Shown: one piece after another, positions 45,987 through 59,110 of the stretch
How the letters are laid out: each line of letters begins with the position of its first letter
Position numbering within the stretch: position 1 is the first letter of the stretch
DNA from: Chalara sp. BL73
Taxonomy: Eukaryota > Ascomycota > Leotiomycetes > Helotiales
Assembly: GCA_918026815.1 (NCBI GenBank)
Contig: CAKJVC010000123.1
Location: 434,001 to 498,000, forward strand
Reading direction: 5' to 3'
DNA length: 64,000 bases
Program-made: the position numbers and the translations under genes
Notes under the pieces: model-generated
What the model saw: the letters and a program-made list of their open reading frames with translations, nothing else
What the model was told of the DNA's origin: nothing
The model's database searches: none

Positions 45987-48055
45987 TTGGTTTTTGGTCC
46001 TTCAATCACATGAAATGAAGGCCTGAGAAGCGAACATTGCATATAGGCGGCGTCACTTGTTACATAATACCACGAACACTGCCATGGTTACGAGGATAAA
46101 AGCGTTGCGGCAGGTTCTGGTCGGCGTTCAGCGGGGTTGATTTTTTTTTTTCCCTCTCTTGCTACTAAGCAGAGAATGGATTGTACCGATTCCGGGAAAG
46201 GGGACTATAAAGGATGGGAGTGATCCATGAAATTCGGGTCCTGGGCTACCATCTTTGGAGATGAACACAGGACAGAACAGAACAGGCTGGTGATCGGATG
46301 AGATCAGGTGAAAGGCCTAGTTCGATGAAAACCATAATGACAACCAAAATATAAAGACATGAATACAAGGTCCGCCTGTAACGTCTCACACTGGCTCCTC
46401 AGAAATCGCTGCAGGTAGGTGTAAACTGAGATTTTTACTAGCTCCTCAAATTTCACTTCCCTTCCCTTTCCCTTTGACTTTTGCTTTGCCATATCAGACT
46501 GCCAAGCGGCATGTTTACACAGTACCATTGTACATAGTGATTGCCTTGGTATAGCTCCACTTTCATCACCACAAGCCAATTCTAAAAACGGTGTACACAA
46601 AGCATGGCCAGGTAGTCCGTTCAGCAGAATCCGTAAACTTCCGAGTTGTGGGCAAGAGGATGCCACATTCTTCCTAAAATATCCCGGGACAGCTGCTTAT
46701 CGAACTCTGTATCTCCCTCCCTCTCTCTCTTAAAGTCAAAATGCCAGACGGGCCTCTTTCGTCCTTTGGCCGTAAGCCTGCGAGGTCCCCTGCAGCTTAA
46801 TTAAGGAGGTAGGCTTCCGCTGTGCGTCTCCTCATTACTTTTGCATAGCACCACCAGTTTTAGCATATGCGTACTCTCCTCATTCCCAGCTCCCAAGATC
46901 TCCCAAGCCACCGGGTTTTCCAGGTGTGACGTTTGACGAGCGGCCATGGGAGATATCGGAACAAGCAGGTAAGAGGCGTAATTCGGCTAGAGCGAGAGGG
47001 AGATGCTGTAGAGAAGGTCTTTGCGGACGGTGGCGCTTGGCATGCCGATCGGATGGGTGGCGTCTGGGGCCGAGGAATAGGGGTTCTCGGTTAGAGGAGA
47101 AAAAAAAGCTCTTTTTTTTTGTTGGAGAGTGACATGTGGTGGGTGGATGATGATGATGATACCGCGAGCCAGGGGCGGCGAGGGGCACGCACCTTTTGGC
47201 ATCTCTTGGATTCGCCCACAGAGGCTGGCTGCTCGTTTTCCTGTACCGGCCGGCTCCGTCAGGTTCACCTTCATGGGGGTTTTGATGCTTGTCTCGGCCA
47301 CAATCATACAAAGCAAAAGGGACGTCAACCCGGCTTTGAATTCGGGCCAAAGTTGGTTTAATGCCTACGTGAACCCGTCGATAGATAACATCTAGACTTA
47401 ACCCCTAGCAATCTATTTGTGCATTTCTGCGGGGGCTTCCTGCACAGCATACTGCATTCGCTTCACCATGCATTAGTACCTGCTCACTCGCAAGAATATC
47501 TTGCAGGTTCTGCTAATCGTTGAAGTCATACAGCTCGCACATGAACGATGAGATAATTACGCCACCAAATCCCCCCTCGCTTGCCACGTCAATGGTCGAT
47601 TTATCTGATCGTATTATTTTTTAAAGTTTCGATAAGCCAGCTGTATTTACATATAGATTTTGGGTTCAGGTACAACCGTACAAGCGTACCGGAGCCGTAA
47701 CTTTTCGAGTTTAAACTTTATTCGGTTGCGGAATGCTTTGCATGTGAACGAAGTCAACAGATGGGGGGAGGGGGGGGCTCTGCGATAAGGGTTTTGTCCG
47801 GAAATGATCAAATGCCCCTCTATGAGGTTTCATGGGTGGATTTAATGCAATCGGTTTGAGCAATACGGGGACGGCTGCGATACAATTGTCGTGGGACAAA
47901 GCAGAAGCTCGTAAAAGCCTCCCCCCAACCAACAAAAGATGCGTCAACCAGAATGATAAATTCAAAAATACTCGTGCCAGACAACTGCCTCGTTTCCTCA
48001 TTTTCCGGCTTGAAAAAACAAAAACAACAAAAACAACAAAAACAACAACGCTCGC
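45987..48055. other. Intergenic, 2.1 kb
   Basis: This holds the 3' flank of the Reg1-like gene and that of the minus-strand SnoaL-like gene. Open frames here (for example a 156-codon minus frame at 46880-47350) are low in complexity and match nothing I know. An AAAACAACA tandem repeat lies at about 48012-48049, close to the end of the next gene. Confidence 0.45.
48012..48049 (+). repeat. (AAAACAACA)n tandem repeat
   Basis: About four copies of a 9-base A/C unit sit immediately downstream of the stop of the minus-strand SnoaL-like gene, so the unit would be transcribed as a T/G-rich 3' UTR element. Confidence 0.8.
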
Positions 48056-49301
48056 TTACTCCCTATTCATAAACGGGCACTCTCCAGCGGCGATGCTACT
48101 CATTTCCTCGTGCGTAGCCGTGACCTCCTCTTCATCGACCACCTCCTCCTCCCCCAGCTGGTCCTCGTTCCTCTGGCGAAGGACCTTGTTCACCACCCCA
48201 TCCGGCGCAATCTGCCGGAACATCTCCAGGGGGTCGAACCAGATCTCTACCGCCTGCAGCTGCACCTTCTCGTTCACCCTTGCGACCGCCAGGCCTTGGA
48301 TATCAACCGTTCTGCCGTGCGCTTTTGCGGTGACTTTCTCGTCCTTGCTACGTTTCGTCAGCATGCTTTCCTTTGTTTTGTTTTTTTTTGGCTCATTTTA
48401 TTGCAAGTTTGTATATATATATATATATATTATTCTCTTTGGGGGGACGAAAAACGGTCAAGAAGGGAAAGGATGATGGGAAATTCAAAGTACTCATTGA
48501 AGCCGACATAGTCATTCTTCATCACCCCCCAGTGCCTCCACTTGAACGACGCCACGGGCGGGCCGCTGTATACCTCCAGCACCTCCCAAGCGAACGTCGG
48601 CATCATGCGTTTGAATGTCTTGTGGCTGCTGGCGAAATCAGAGTTCTCGGGCGAGTAGTACTCGCTTGAGGGGAGTATGGCGTTGTATGTTCCTACTCGT
48701 AGCACTATGGGGCGTGTCAGCGGTCGCTACCATCCGGGGGTAATGACTTGATTGCAGATATTTGTTGTGTGCGTTTTAGAGCACCCATTTAAAGTAAATG
48801 GAAGTTCATGCAGTTTCGCTCGTTTTGCTTCCCTGAACTAGATGGGTTGGGAAGCCAGGCTCGATAGATGCAGCTGATATAAAAATGTTTTTTTTGGAGT
48901 TGCTTACTGTGCTCAGCAGACTGGGGAGGACCGCCGTTGACCGAGAACGTGTAGTTTGCGTGGTCGATGGTGCGCCAGTCTTGAATGGACGTCTTGAACG
49001 AAGCTTCAATCTCCCAGTTCTTCACCAAATTCTCCACGAGGGAGGGAAGGGAGGCTGCCGTGTGGTTTTTGGATTTTGCTGAGAGTCGGTTAATTTATTT
49101 GAACAGATGATCAGAGCGACAGAGAGACCTCAGATGAAGATATATATACGTACTTTCGTCGAAGACCTTTCGAGTATTGGTATAATCGGGAGCTTTTCCA
49201 TGTCTCCAGCTTGCGGAGTCATCTCCTAATACGGCGTTCGGGTCGAGCAGGTAGTCGGGTAGGCCAGGCGTCTCAACTGGAGGGCTCTGTAACTCGGCCA
49301 T
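48056..49301 (-). CDS. SnoaL-like 'pathogen-related' protein
   Basis: Predicted 273-residue soluble protein of the NTF2/SnoaL-like fold, often labelled pathogen-related protein in fungal genomes; no enzyme activity is established for it to my knowledge. Exons on the minus strand: 49301-49154, 49078-48908, 48704-48494 and 48347-48056. The splice joins rebuild the family sequence without gaps: SLPSLVENLVKNWEIEASFK, then GTYNAILPSSEYYSPENSDF, HKTFKRMMPTFAWEVLEVYSG, WRHWGVMKNDYVGFND joined to KVTAKAHGRTVDIQGLAVARV, and WFDPLEMFRQIAPDGVVNK. The last intron (about 146 bases) holds a TA microsatellite at 48411-48431 and ends GCTGACGAAACGTAG. The C-terminal tail is Glu-rich. The start agrees with the usual PDYLLDPNAVL region. 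No damage was seen. Confidence 0.88.
48411..48431 (+). repeat. (TA)n microsatellite inside an intron
   Basis: About ten TA units lie in the last intron of the SnoaL-like gene. Confidence 0.85.
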
Positions 49302-50508
49302 CGTAGGTTAAAGGTCGTGGAGATATGAGAGAAGAACGACATATTTAAGACGTTTTACGGAACGCATTCATAATGCGGGGTGCAATCTGACATGCAGACG
49401 CCGATATGGAAGATGTGGTTTAACAAGGAGACTGGCTGAAATGTTTATGAGTGGCTTGATCTATTGGACCGTAATCATCCCCGTTCAAAGCCTGAACGTG
49501 GTTTAGAAAGTGGCTAGCATAATCCAGCGACGATTATTGGACTGTTCGACATGTTGATTCTTCAGCGGGACAGTGCAGGATGGGGATAAGCGGCTAGATA
49601 ATGCTGTATAACCTCAAAACTCGATAAGCGAAGGAGGGTTCAATATACTTGAAGAGCGTATGACAAATATACGAAAATAGAACGGCGTCTCAATCTAAGT
49701 CAAACTTTGAAGAGCATAATAGAAGCAAGATCTAACGCAATGCATACCAAGAATGAAACTCTTTCGGCATATCTGTTTTCGACGGCTATTCCTCCGCTTG
49801 CATTCATGTAGTTCCCAGCATCTTCCTTGATTACTACTACGCAAGGAGATATATTCGCGAATTACCCTGAAAAATTAGGAACAGACAAAATATTCAAAAC
49901 CAGATGTTGCCAAATTCTTTTGTTCTCCCAAGCTATAGACTTTCTATGTCGCCTTACTCATCAGCTGCTCACTACGCTATTTCTGTAGCAGTCGCATAGG
50001 CTGTCTGCACGCTCTTTCTATATCGACCGTTCCACAACCCCTCTCATGGCCGGTGAGCGCATTTGGACCAGGCACGCAATATAAGCTAGTGGAAAGGGCT
50101 TCATCCTTGAGTTCCTTGCCGCCTTGGCAAAATCATGATCTAACGACAAAACGAATAATCAAAAAGGAGAAAGTCCTGCTCTCAATGGATGGTGTTGTTC
50201 AAAATTGGGCTCTACGAAGGCATACTAAAAAGAGGAGGAAAATATAGGCGCAATCTGATCCAAGTTCAAGAGTTATCAATAATTTGTATTATCACCGTTA
50301 CTTATGGTACCACCTCTGGCATCATTCCAGGAATAATAAATAGTGATTTCGAAGTTGAAGGTTGAACTGAAGTGGACAATATTTTGCTCGCTGGTGCCTC
50401 AGGCATCAATGCCATTGTCGTCTCAAACTCCACCAAAGCTCGACTTCAAGGACAAGACTCGAACATCTCAGCCTCTTTCCACTAAACAATTCCTTTCACT
50501 CACTCAAG
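49302..50508. other. Intergenic, divergent promoters (1.2 kb)
   Basis: The SnoaL-like gene (minus) and LSM2 (plus) diverge from this stretch. I see no other gene, RNA or repeat; open frames are short and random-looking. Confidence 0.5.
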
Positions 50509-51014
50509 ATGTTATTCTTCAGGTAAGCTAGACATCATTCTTGAGCTCTAAACATGCGCTGCCCATACTAATCAGCCTGTCGCAGCTTCTTCAAGACGTT
50601 GGTTGACCATGAAGTTACCGTGGAACTCAAGAACGATATCCAGATCAAGGGTACCTTAAAATCTGTCGACCAGTACCTTAACATCAAGTTGGATGATATC
50701 CAGGTGGTAGAAGAGTTGAAATACCCACATCTTGTGAGTCGGAAAAGTTGCGCGACGAAGCTACCCTGCCATCCCAGCACTGCTTTGGAGGAGCATGGAC
50801 GGAAAAGTGCTGACCTCTGGAATTGCTAGTCATCCTCCAAGAATATCTTTATAAGAGGAAGTACGGTCCGATACGTTCATCTGCCAGGAAGTGCGGTCGA
50901 CACGGCTTTGTTAGAGGATGGTTTGTGTTTCCTGTCCAATCTTGGGTCCAACTGCTAACAGTGTGTATAGCAACCCGAAGAGAGGCTGCCAATCAAGCAT
51001 CGAAAGCGAAGTGA
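50509..51014 (+). CDS. LSM2: U6 snRNA-associated Sm-like protein Lsm2
   Basis: Subunit of the Lsm2-8 ring on U6 snRNA (splicing) and the Lsm1-7 ring (mRNA decay). Predicted 98 residues, the standard length. Exons: 50509-50522, 50586-50733, 50830-50920 and 50971-51014. The first coding exon is only 14 bases (MLFF plus two bases), so automated gene finders may miss it. The Sm1 motif is LVDHEVTVELKNDIQIKGTLKSVDQYLNIKLDDI. The Sm2 motif is IFIRGSTVRYVHLPGSAVDT. The ending TRREAANQASKAK is typical. The stop lies about 660 bases before PSO2 on the same strand. Confidence 0.93.
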
Positions 51015-51676
51015 ACTTAGCATGCGCGATATGAGGTGATCAAAGAGAATGGGCATGAGGTCAGATATGCGCAATGGCCAGAGGCGCTGCTAAGAAGCGC
51101 TGATTAATGAGCACGCTGAGGTCATACAGCAGAAGAGAGAGACTGTACCTTATCTGCGAATGTCATTTGCTTCAGAGCATGTCAGTTCCTCGACACCTGG
51201 GGTCAGGAGTCTTGGTTTGGCGAAGGTCAGGTCAAGGATTCAAAAGCCCTGGATATGATACCCAATGAATTGAAGACATACCCAAACTTAGTGACGCATT
51301 ACATATGTTCACAGCTTTTTCGTGATATTATTAAACCCCCTCCACACTGCACTAATATTTCTTGAAAATATATTCATCCAAGGTATTCATGTAGTTGGGC
51401 CAAGTCACCTGTTTTCGCGATGCCGCTTTCTCGCGTCTACCCCACACAAAGAGACAACGACGACATCTATTGAATGTTCACAGTGGCCATTTGCTCTGCT
51501 CATCGCCTGCCAAACGAATAAAAGACCACTTCGATACTGTATTCGATTGTTTGTGCCAGTTCATGCTCTGCTATACCCAACGATTGGCCGCGCAGATTCT
51601 AAGTTTCACGGATTTGGCCTGTTGTGCTTCCAAGATTGTAGAAGACTTGTACGTATGGCAAACTGACTAGGGGAAG
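51015..51676. other. Intergenic, LSM2-PSO2 spacer
   Basis: The 0.66 kb contain the LSM2 terminator and the PSO2 promoter. Open frames of about 90-115 codons end just before the PSO2 start and look like chance. Confidence 0.5.
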
Positions 51677-54600
51677 ATGTTTCGGACGCCACGAGAGAAT
51701 TCATCGCCGACGATAGTAACTCCTGTAAAGCCATCTATAGGCAGACCCCCGACTCCCCCTAACGGTCAGACACCGTATCGACCACTACCACCAATGGCGA
51801 CAGCAAGCTCTGCAAAACCTCTTACGCCACGACCGAACTCGAAGTCAAATATTAGTACTAGCCGCCCGAGCGTCAAAAAAATACCTGCTGGAAAAGCCAA
51901 GGGTAAACCTAATGGCAGCATTTTGAATTTCTTTCAGAAGGTCGATTCCCCACTGAAGGATGATTCGATATTCTTGCCCCAGCGTACACCGCAAGAGCAC
52001 ATTCCTACAAGGATAAAGTCAACAATTCCAGATAGCTTAGAAGCTGGAATCAACATCGACGACTTATATGAGGCTGATGAGGAAGATGATGCCGGACGAT
52101 TCAATGAGTCTACTGGGTCTGTTAAGAAAAGGAAGACCTGCGTGGAAGATAGCCAGGCGGCCTCCCAAATACAGTTTAACGATGTCAATGAGCACACTGA
52201 AGATATGGAGGAAGATATGGAAGAAGATTCTCTAGGAATTTTGCAGGCCCAGCCATTAGATATAGGTAAACAGTCGTCCGGAACACTAGAAGCATGCACA
52301 CCACCACCGCCGCCAGCAGAGCCTCCAGTGAAAGAAAAGGCGAAGAAGAACAAAAGAAGAGGTCCCTTTTACGAGGACTCCGACACCGACAATGAGTTCG
52401 TGCCATCTCAGGTCATCAAAATCGCTCAAGATACAGCTGTTGCCCTAGAGAAACGAGATTTACGAACCAGAGTACTGAAACAGCCTGAAGAGATGAATAA
52501 TCATGTTACCACGAAACCTATATCCCAGGATGACATTGAGGAGAACCGGCCGATCGTGCCAGAAGTCCACTCAGTAGTGAAAGCACGCAGGAGAGTAGAT
52601 GTCAGCGCAGCACAAGCCAAGTGGGAAGCTTTACAACCCAAAAACAAATTGTCGAGCAGATCAGACTCCGAAGTTTCTGAAAATGCTTCACAGGAACCAA
52701 GATATGCAGAGAATGTTGTACCTGCCATTCCACAGTTGAAGAAAGAAAACATGAGCGTCGACGAATGGGAGAAATTCGAGGAATTCCCTGACGAAATGGA
52801 TGAGTTTGCAGTTGGGGAAGAATTTTTTGAGAGGAAATGGATCCAAGATCAAGAACTCCTGAACGACGTTGAAGGATTTGAAAATGAGACTTTCAATGGC
52901 TTCAGTGATGATGAGCCAGACAAGGAAAGCCCCAAAGAATCAATGACTGCAACCTGCCCTATTTGCGATTCCAGCCTTGGAGGAATATCAGCAGACGAAG
53001 CTACACGGCATGTCAACGGGTGCTTAGATGGCGATCCTGTATCATTGCCAGAAAAGGTCAAACTAGAACCAAAAGAGGCTACATATATACCTGCGGGGGC
53101 CAGCAAACGATTTCAGAAGGCAGCGATAGCGAGACCAGGGCAAGCAAATCCATTCGACCTTGGAAGCAAATCCGAGGCTTCTTCATCTGCCTTTTCGAAA
53201 CTCATGGCTGGCCATGCGGAAAATGCTGCTTGGGCAACCGCGGCCGCAGCAGAGCACTCCTCTCGGGGAAAGATGGCATATCAGAGGACTTGCCCTTTCT
53301 ACAAAATTATGCCTGGATTTTTCATTTGCGTTGATGCCTTCCGGTATGGTGCAGTGCAAGGATGCAATGCATACTTCCTAAGCCATTTTCATAGCGACCA
53401 CTATGTCGGGCTTACGTCTAGCTGGTGTCATGGTCCAATATATTGCAGCAAAGTCACAGCTAATCTTGTCAAACAACAGCTCAAGGTTGACCCTAAATGG
53501 GTTGTGTCTCTGAACTTTGAGGAACGGTTCGAGGTGCCTGGGACCGAGGGTGTCGATGTCACAATGATCCCAGCAAATCACTGCCCAGGAAGCTCTCTGT
53601 ATCTATTTGAGAAACCTATCGGAAAGGGCAAGAACCCAAAGATTCAAAGAGTCCTCCATTGTGGTGACTTCCGCGCCTGCCCTGCACATGTCGAACACCC
53701 GTTGCTAATCCCCGACACTGTGGACTCTATCAGCGGAAAGACAAAGCAACAGAAGATCGATGTCTGTTATCTCGACACTACTTACCTAAATCCGCGATAC
53801 TCTTTTCCTTCACAAGAAGCCGTCATTACGGCCTGTGTAGATATGTGCATTAGTCTTCGAAAGGAACGAGCGGAGGAAAGCGACGCCTGGGAACAGGTCA
53901 AACGCGAGCGTGCTGGCACTGGGATGCAGAAATTCGTCCAACATCCCACACTCAAGGCTGAAGACTGTAGCGATGCCATGGCCCTTGGTTCGACTAAAAC
54001 ACGTGGCCGCCTCCTCGTAGTCTGCGGCACGTACAGCATTGGCAAAGAGCGCATTTGTATGGGCATCGCCCGAGCCCTCGACTGCAAGATTTGGGCGCCG
54101 AATAGAAAAATTGCGATCTGTGCCGCGCTCGAAGATCCAGAGCTCATGAGCCGTATAACGGACAATCCGCTAGAAGCGCAGATCCATATGCAGATGCTCA
54201 TGGAGTTAAGACCGGAAACTCTTGCAGACTATCTTACAAGTTACAAACCACATTTTTCGAGGATCGTTGGATTTAGGCCCAGTGGCTGGAATTATAAGCC
54301 GCCCAACTCGAGGTATGACCTTGTCCCCCTTCCCTTCATCTTCCTCATATTCCGCAACTAACACCGAGATTCAGATTCACAGACTCTCCAACTATCCAAA
54401 CAGTCCTCAACTCACCCAACTGGCATTCCAAATTTACAATGGCGGACCTCGTTCCACAGAGAGGCAGTACAAAAGAAGCATCCTGTTTTGGAGTCCCGTA
54501 CTCCGAACACAGCAGTTTCAGAGAGCTTACAATGTTTGTATGCGCCCTGAGGATTGAGAAGGTGGTTCCGACGGTTAATGTAGGGAGTGCGGCAAGCCGG

Positions 54601-54702
54601 AGTAAGATGAAGGCTTGGATTGAGAAGTGGTCCGCGGAGCGAAGGAAGAATGGTGTTATTAAGATTGGTGCTGGAGAGGGCGAAGTGAAGTGGGGATTCT
54701 GA
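51677..54702 (+). CDS. PSO2: DNA cross-link repair nuclease Pso2/Snm1
   Basis: 5' exonuclease of the metallo-beta-lactamase/beta-CASP (SNM1) family that processes DNA interstrand cross-links in the nucleus. Predicted 987 residues. Exons: 51677-54312 and 54375-54702, the intron splitting an Arg codon. A UBZ4-type zinc finger has C427, C430, H445 and C449 (CPIC...HVNGC). The metallo-beta-lactamase core includes FLSHFHSDHYVG (metal motif HxHxDH from H570), IPANHCPGSSLY, LHCGDFRACP and CYLDTTYLNPRY. The DRMBL region at the end includes IVGFRPSGWNY and SEHSSFRELTMFVCAL. An N-terminal ILNFFQK (from about I82) resembles a PCNA-interacting box in a basic context. All catalytic positions are present. 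At 987 residues it is longer than the yeast protein because of a disordered N-terminal half. Confidence 0.94.
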
Positions 54703-57115
54703 GGAAGCTGCTGTACAGGAAAGAGCTTGTATAGCAGGAAAGTCTATACTAATGTGCTTATGAGCAATGACGGCCTTGGGTATGAAAGCAAGCATTTAGT
54801 GGGAGTATCATAATATGAATATCTCGTGTCTCGGTGATAAGACACCACCATATCTCTTGTTCAATTCACCTTCCAAGCCTCATTTTCACCTGGTACACAT
54901 CATACTTGGCTCCCACCAGCCAATCAGCCTTTCCCTCTTTTTTGCCACTCTATATGAATTTACTTAAGCAAACAAATCTCCAGCAAACACGGCCGGCGGC
55001 TCGGTGGAACGTGCTCAGGTCAACGCCGGTTGTTTGGGAGGAATGGTCAACAAGCAAAACATTTCCAGCATATGAAAGAAAAAACCTTACACGACTAAGG
55101 TGTTCTTAACACCTCTACGGTGGTTGATAGATTTTGCCTTTCTTTGCCTTCTTCTTACAAGACGTCGAGACGGCATATTCAGCTTTCTGCTTTTGCCCCG
55201 GCGGGGGGAGGGGGTTGGTTGGAAGATGTGCTGGTAGCTGAGCTGATGTCGTTATGGTGGTTGTGACTTAAATGCTTTGTTGGAGGGCAAGGATGTGAGA
55301 GGGGTGGAGCTTGAGAAGGGTTCTCCTACGGGTTCTCATGCCATGGGGAAGACTAGGATGCTCTAAGAATGGCAATATTTACGGCATAATCTTGCTGGCA
55401 TGGACATGCGCCTCGGTGCCTAGTTCCTAAAGGGGATTCGATGCTAAGGAATTCTGGGAGCGTAAGGAGACTGGGGTGTCTAGGCATAGTGCCGGCTGAG
55501 TCCTTGCCTTGAGATCGTCCATGATTCTAAAAATGCTACATGATGCTGGGTTAGGGCGATGACGGTAAGTGGTTAAAGGGCGTTAAGTTGTAGTGCCACG
55601 AAAGGTACATGAATTGGAATCCGCTCGCATGAACTTGTACGAGGACTGATGCCGTGGTACAATATCTTAGACATTCCTTGCAGATCCTGGTCCGTATCGT
55701 TCAGGTATGGAGTCCGGCGAAGATGGGTGGGTTTGTTGTGCAGTGCCCGAGAGGAGCAACACGCGCCCTCGTAGGATAGGAATGGATCAAAGCCAATATT
55801 AGATAAGCAAGTTGTGTGAAAAATCGAAGGACAGAAAGAAGGAGAGTTTTGAGTGCGCAAGAGGGAAGTGTGAGGCACGTCCGAGGAGAAAGACTGCATG
55901 ATCGACTCGTGAACTATCTAGGGATCGGGGATGTTGGGTGATGGTATTGGCTAGCTGCAGAGGAGCATAGACACAAGAAACGAGTTGCTGCGGGAGGGAG
56001 AGATGAGGCCATGCTTGGGGAGGACTCGCAAGTGACCAGAGAGTGGGATAAATGAATGTCTCAAGATTTGCGTAGCATTACGAGACTCGGCAACTTGTTG
56101 CGACTTCGTAAATATGCATCTCGAGCGATTCCTTGCCGAAAGCTCAGTCGAGCTGAGTTTTTAAATTTGATAACCGTTTCTGGACGATGTTCAAACTACA
56201 ACGAGGAAGCGGAAATGCACGCGATGAAAATATATTTGGCTGAGCACTGGCTGCCTTCTACTTCTCCAACATACTACATTTTCATATCTTGATAGCACGA
56301 GCTATAATTCCGAAGCGAGCAAGTGTAAGACTATGTCTTGATTTTAGCGACGAACTCTTACGTAGGGAAGCTTTCAGGTTATGGTGGCCGTGAGCCCTGT
56401 ACTAAATTGCAGATCTGCCTAGAATATTTAAAGGGGCCGCCTTCATACAGCTAACGAAGCGCCGTTGTAGAGATGATCTTTTCAACTCATTCAAAACAAC
56501 GTGTAGATGGTGCATAAGGTGAAGCTGCCCAAAAGACGATATTGTCGCGAGAGGCCCCTGGCATGGAAATGCTGACCGGGACCTAGATGAAGCAGGCAGC
56601 CGTTATAACCAGATGGATGGGAGAATCTCTCTGCCGTCAGTCACTGGTAATCAACATCAAACACACCACATAGGTAGAAATATGGTATCGAGGTACCCGT
56701 CTCATCATGATAACAATGTGCGGAAGCAACTACGGAAGAAAAGAACTGCCTAAAGCCTAGCTTGTGACATTCTTCAGCGCCGGGAGTGCAGACTTGCAGT
56801 ATATCGCGGTTAGTGAGGCTTTAGCCTGATAGTGCCAACTGTTGTCTCTGAGTGCCAGCCATGCGATATTCGAAAAAAGCCGTGTCTGCTTGAGACTGTA
56901 GCAGTAAATGACGTGCATATGCACCTGTCCAGAACCGACTTAATGGAGGGACACAGGAACACGTGCCTTGGAAGAGAGCAGAATCTGTTTCAAGGACATC
57001 GGGAGTCTGATCGCTGCTCAAAACTTTTTGAGCGGTGGATATATCTGTGCGTGCATTGATGATTTGGAATGTAATGGAATGGCACGGCTTTTTGATATTT
57101 GCTACCGTCAAAGCA

Positions 57116-57136
57116 TGAATGAATGAATGAATGAAC
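57116..57136 (+). repeat. (TGAA)n microsatellite
   Basis: Five copies of a TGAA unit in non-coding DNA. Confidence 0.85.
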
Positions 57137-59087
57137 AAAAGCAAAGTTGCAGGTTCATTTGACACGAACATCCCTCATGGCTTATCTGTGACACCATTTG
57201 AAAAGTTTGATTGGAGTGAATAAAACAAAAGGGCTTATTCAAGGAAACGGTAAACGACCACCAGGAGTGTCACTGTTGGTGTTGGTGTATTCTCCCACTC
57301 TAGCACTAGATCATGCAAGCAGCCTCGGTGCATCTTTGGTACTGGATCGTGTCCTACCATATCCCACATATTTCGCACTGTGGTGTAAAAACTTGGATGG
57401 GTGTCTTCGATTAGGAGGACACAACGGGCATCGACAACGATCGCGCCTCGTCCATGGCATCAACATATTGCTTGTTCGAAGCTGGCTTCATTGGACCTAT
57501 GATGGGCATGATCGAGCTATTGCAAAGATCCAGATCGTGCCACCAGATTTGTTATTCTGTGCCGCGCCTGAACCGTGCCAGAGAGTGGAGGTGGAGGTGG
57601 TCGTTGCGAGTGTGTGCTGGATCTGTCATCCAAGACATCGCATGGCCTCTTCAATGCTCCATCTGCCGGGGAAGCTCTCTTGTTCGCAAGGAAGTACGGG
57701 ATCCAAGCCATCAGAGAAAAGTAAGACAGAGCGTAAGTCAAAGTACGCAGGATGTGCAACCAAAGAGATGAGGCGTGTGTAAGTATCTAATGGAGGATGC
57801 TGTGTTAGGCTTTAGCGTGTCGATCTGCCCGCCCCCGCAGTAACGCTTGCTTACTATGCCGCTGCACAGTCCCTCGATTAGCATCCATACTGTACAGTGT
57901 GATGTCCCTTCATCGGGTGGTCAGATAATGAATTGTAGTTCAAGGCTCCAATGAGGGTTGGCTGCTCGTGAAGCCGGTTGCTGCGCTGCCGAAATCATTT
58001 CTGTGCCGGGCTGTGCCAGACACCCACAGCTGAGCGCCGAATGTGACGATGCCGTAAATACCTAGCCATGCGAGCAATATGCCTGAAATGGAACTGGAAC
58101 CGATGGATTTTCTCGTCTCCAGCCACTCAGGATTCAACGCAGACCGTGCATTCATATGTCGATGGAGGGCTATAAGTAATGCGCTTGCTACCGCTGTGTC
58201 GGTTCGTCGGCGCAGGCACCTGAATATGTTGTACCAAGCAGGAACCTAAAGGGATTGGATCAAACCTCTTCCCTTTCTCTCCAGGTTCTCATTGCCATGC
58301 CCTGATGATGGCATAACTCCGTGGTAAGAATGCAAGTAAGCATGGATATATTCCATACCGAAAAATACTTTCCGCATTCGACGGCTTCAAACCTTAAGGG
58401 TAATACAGTACTGGTAGCCGGATGTTCAACTAGAATTTCTAGAAGCGAGACTTTGCGGAATTTGTGTGATGCAAGCCACGAGATGCGAGGGGTGATGGCA
58501 TTGTCGTGGATAAATGATACCTCGATCTCACGAGTCACGCTTTGTTTTAATTTCCCCGAGCAATGGAATGCTCAACTACAGTACAGTGCGTGGATGAAGG
58601 ACCGATAAGTCCAGTACATGTTTATCAACCTAGGTTTATGCCGGTTCCTGATCTGCTGGGGGATACTGGACTCGTCATGTTTGGGGTCGCATCATCGTCT
58701 AGGTAGAACAGTATATCATACCGTGTTGTACATACAGGACTGTACTGTACTGTAGTCGAGGTGACATTGAGGCGGAAGGATCAGATGAAAAGCGGCAAAG
58801 GCACTGGGGGGTTCAGATCGAAAGTGACATGCCTACAGGCCTGGGCATGAATTGCTCAATGTGATCAAATCAGATCCTGTCATATCAAAATTTGGCGATG
58901 ATGCCAATAGTACCAGTAAGTAAGGGAAGTTGGTAGCAGTGTTTTTTATGCTGGTTGATGGTTATGAACTAGGAAAATTATCTAGACTGTGCTAGAGCGT
59001 ATCTTTGTTATCTAAACTATAAGCCTGACTCGAGTCGGGATGATGGGATGGGCATGTCAAATGTTTTGGAGGGTTAAAGGAGAGAAG

Positions 59088-59110
59088 AAAAAAAAAAGGG
59101 GGGGGGGGGG
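59088..59110 (+). repeat. Poly-A/poly-G junction
   Basis: About ten A residues run directly into about thirteen G residues. Length here may be uncertain in the assembly. Confidence 0.85.

Noticed and set aside
46880..47350. 156-codon minus-strand open frame
   Set aside because: His/Pro/Arg/Ser-rich low-complexity translation with no ATG-supported protein pattern.
57198..57782. 194-codon plus-strand open frame
   Set aside because: No ATG at the start, no domain, irregular composition, and no splice-linked partners; likely chance.
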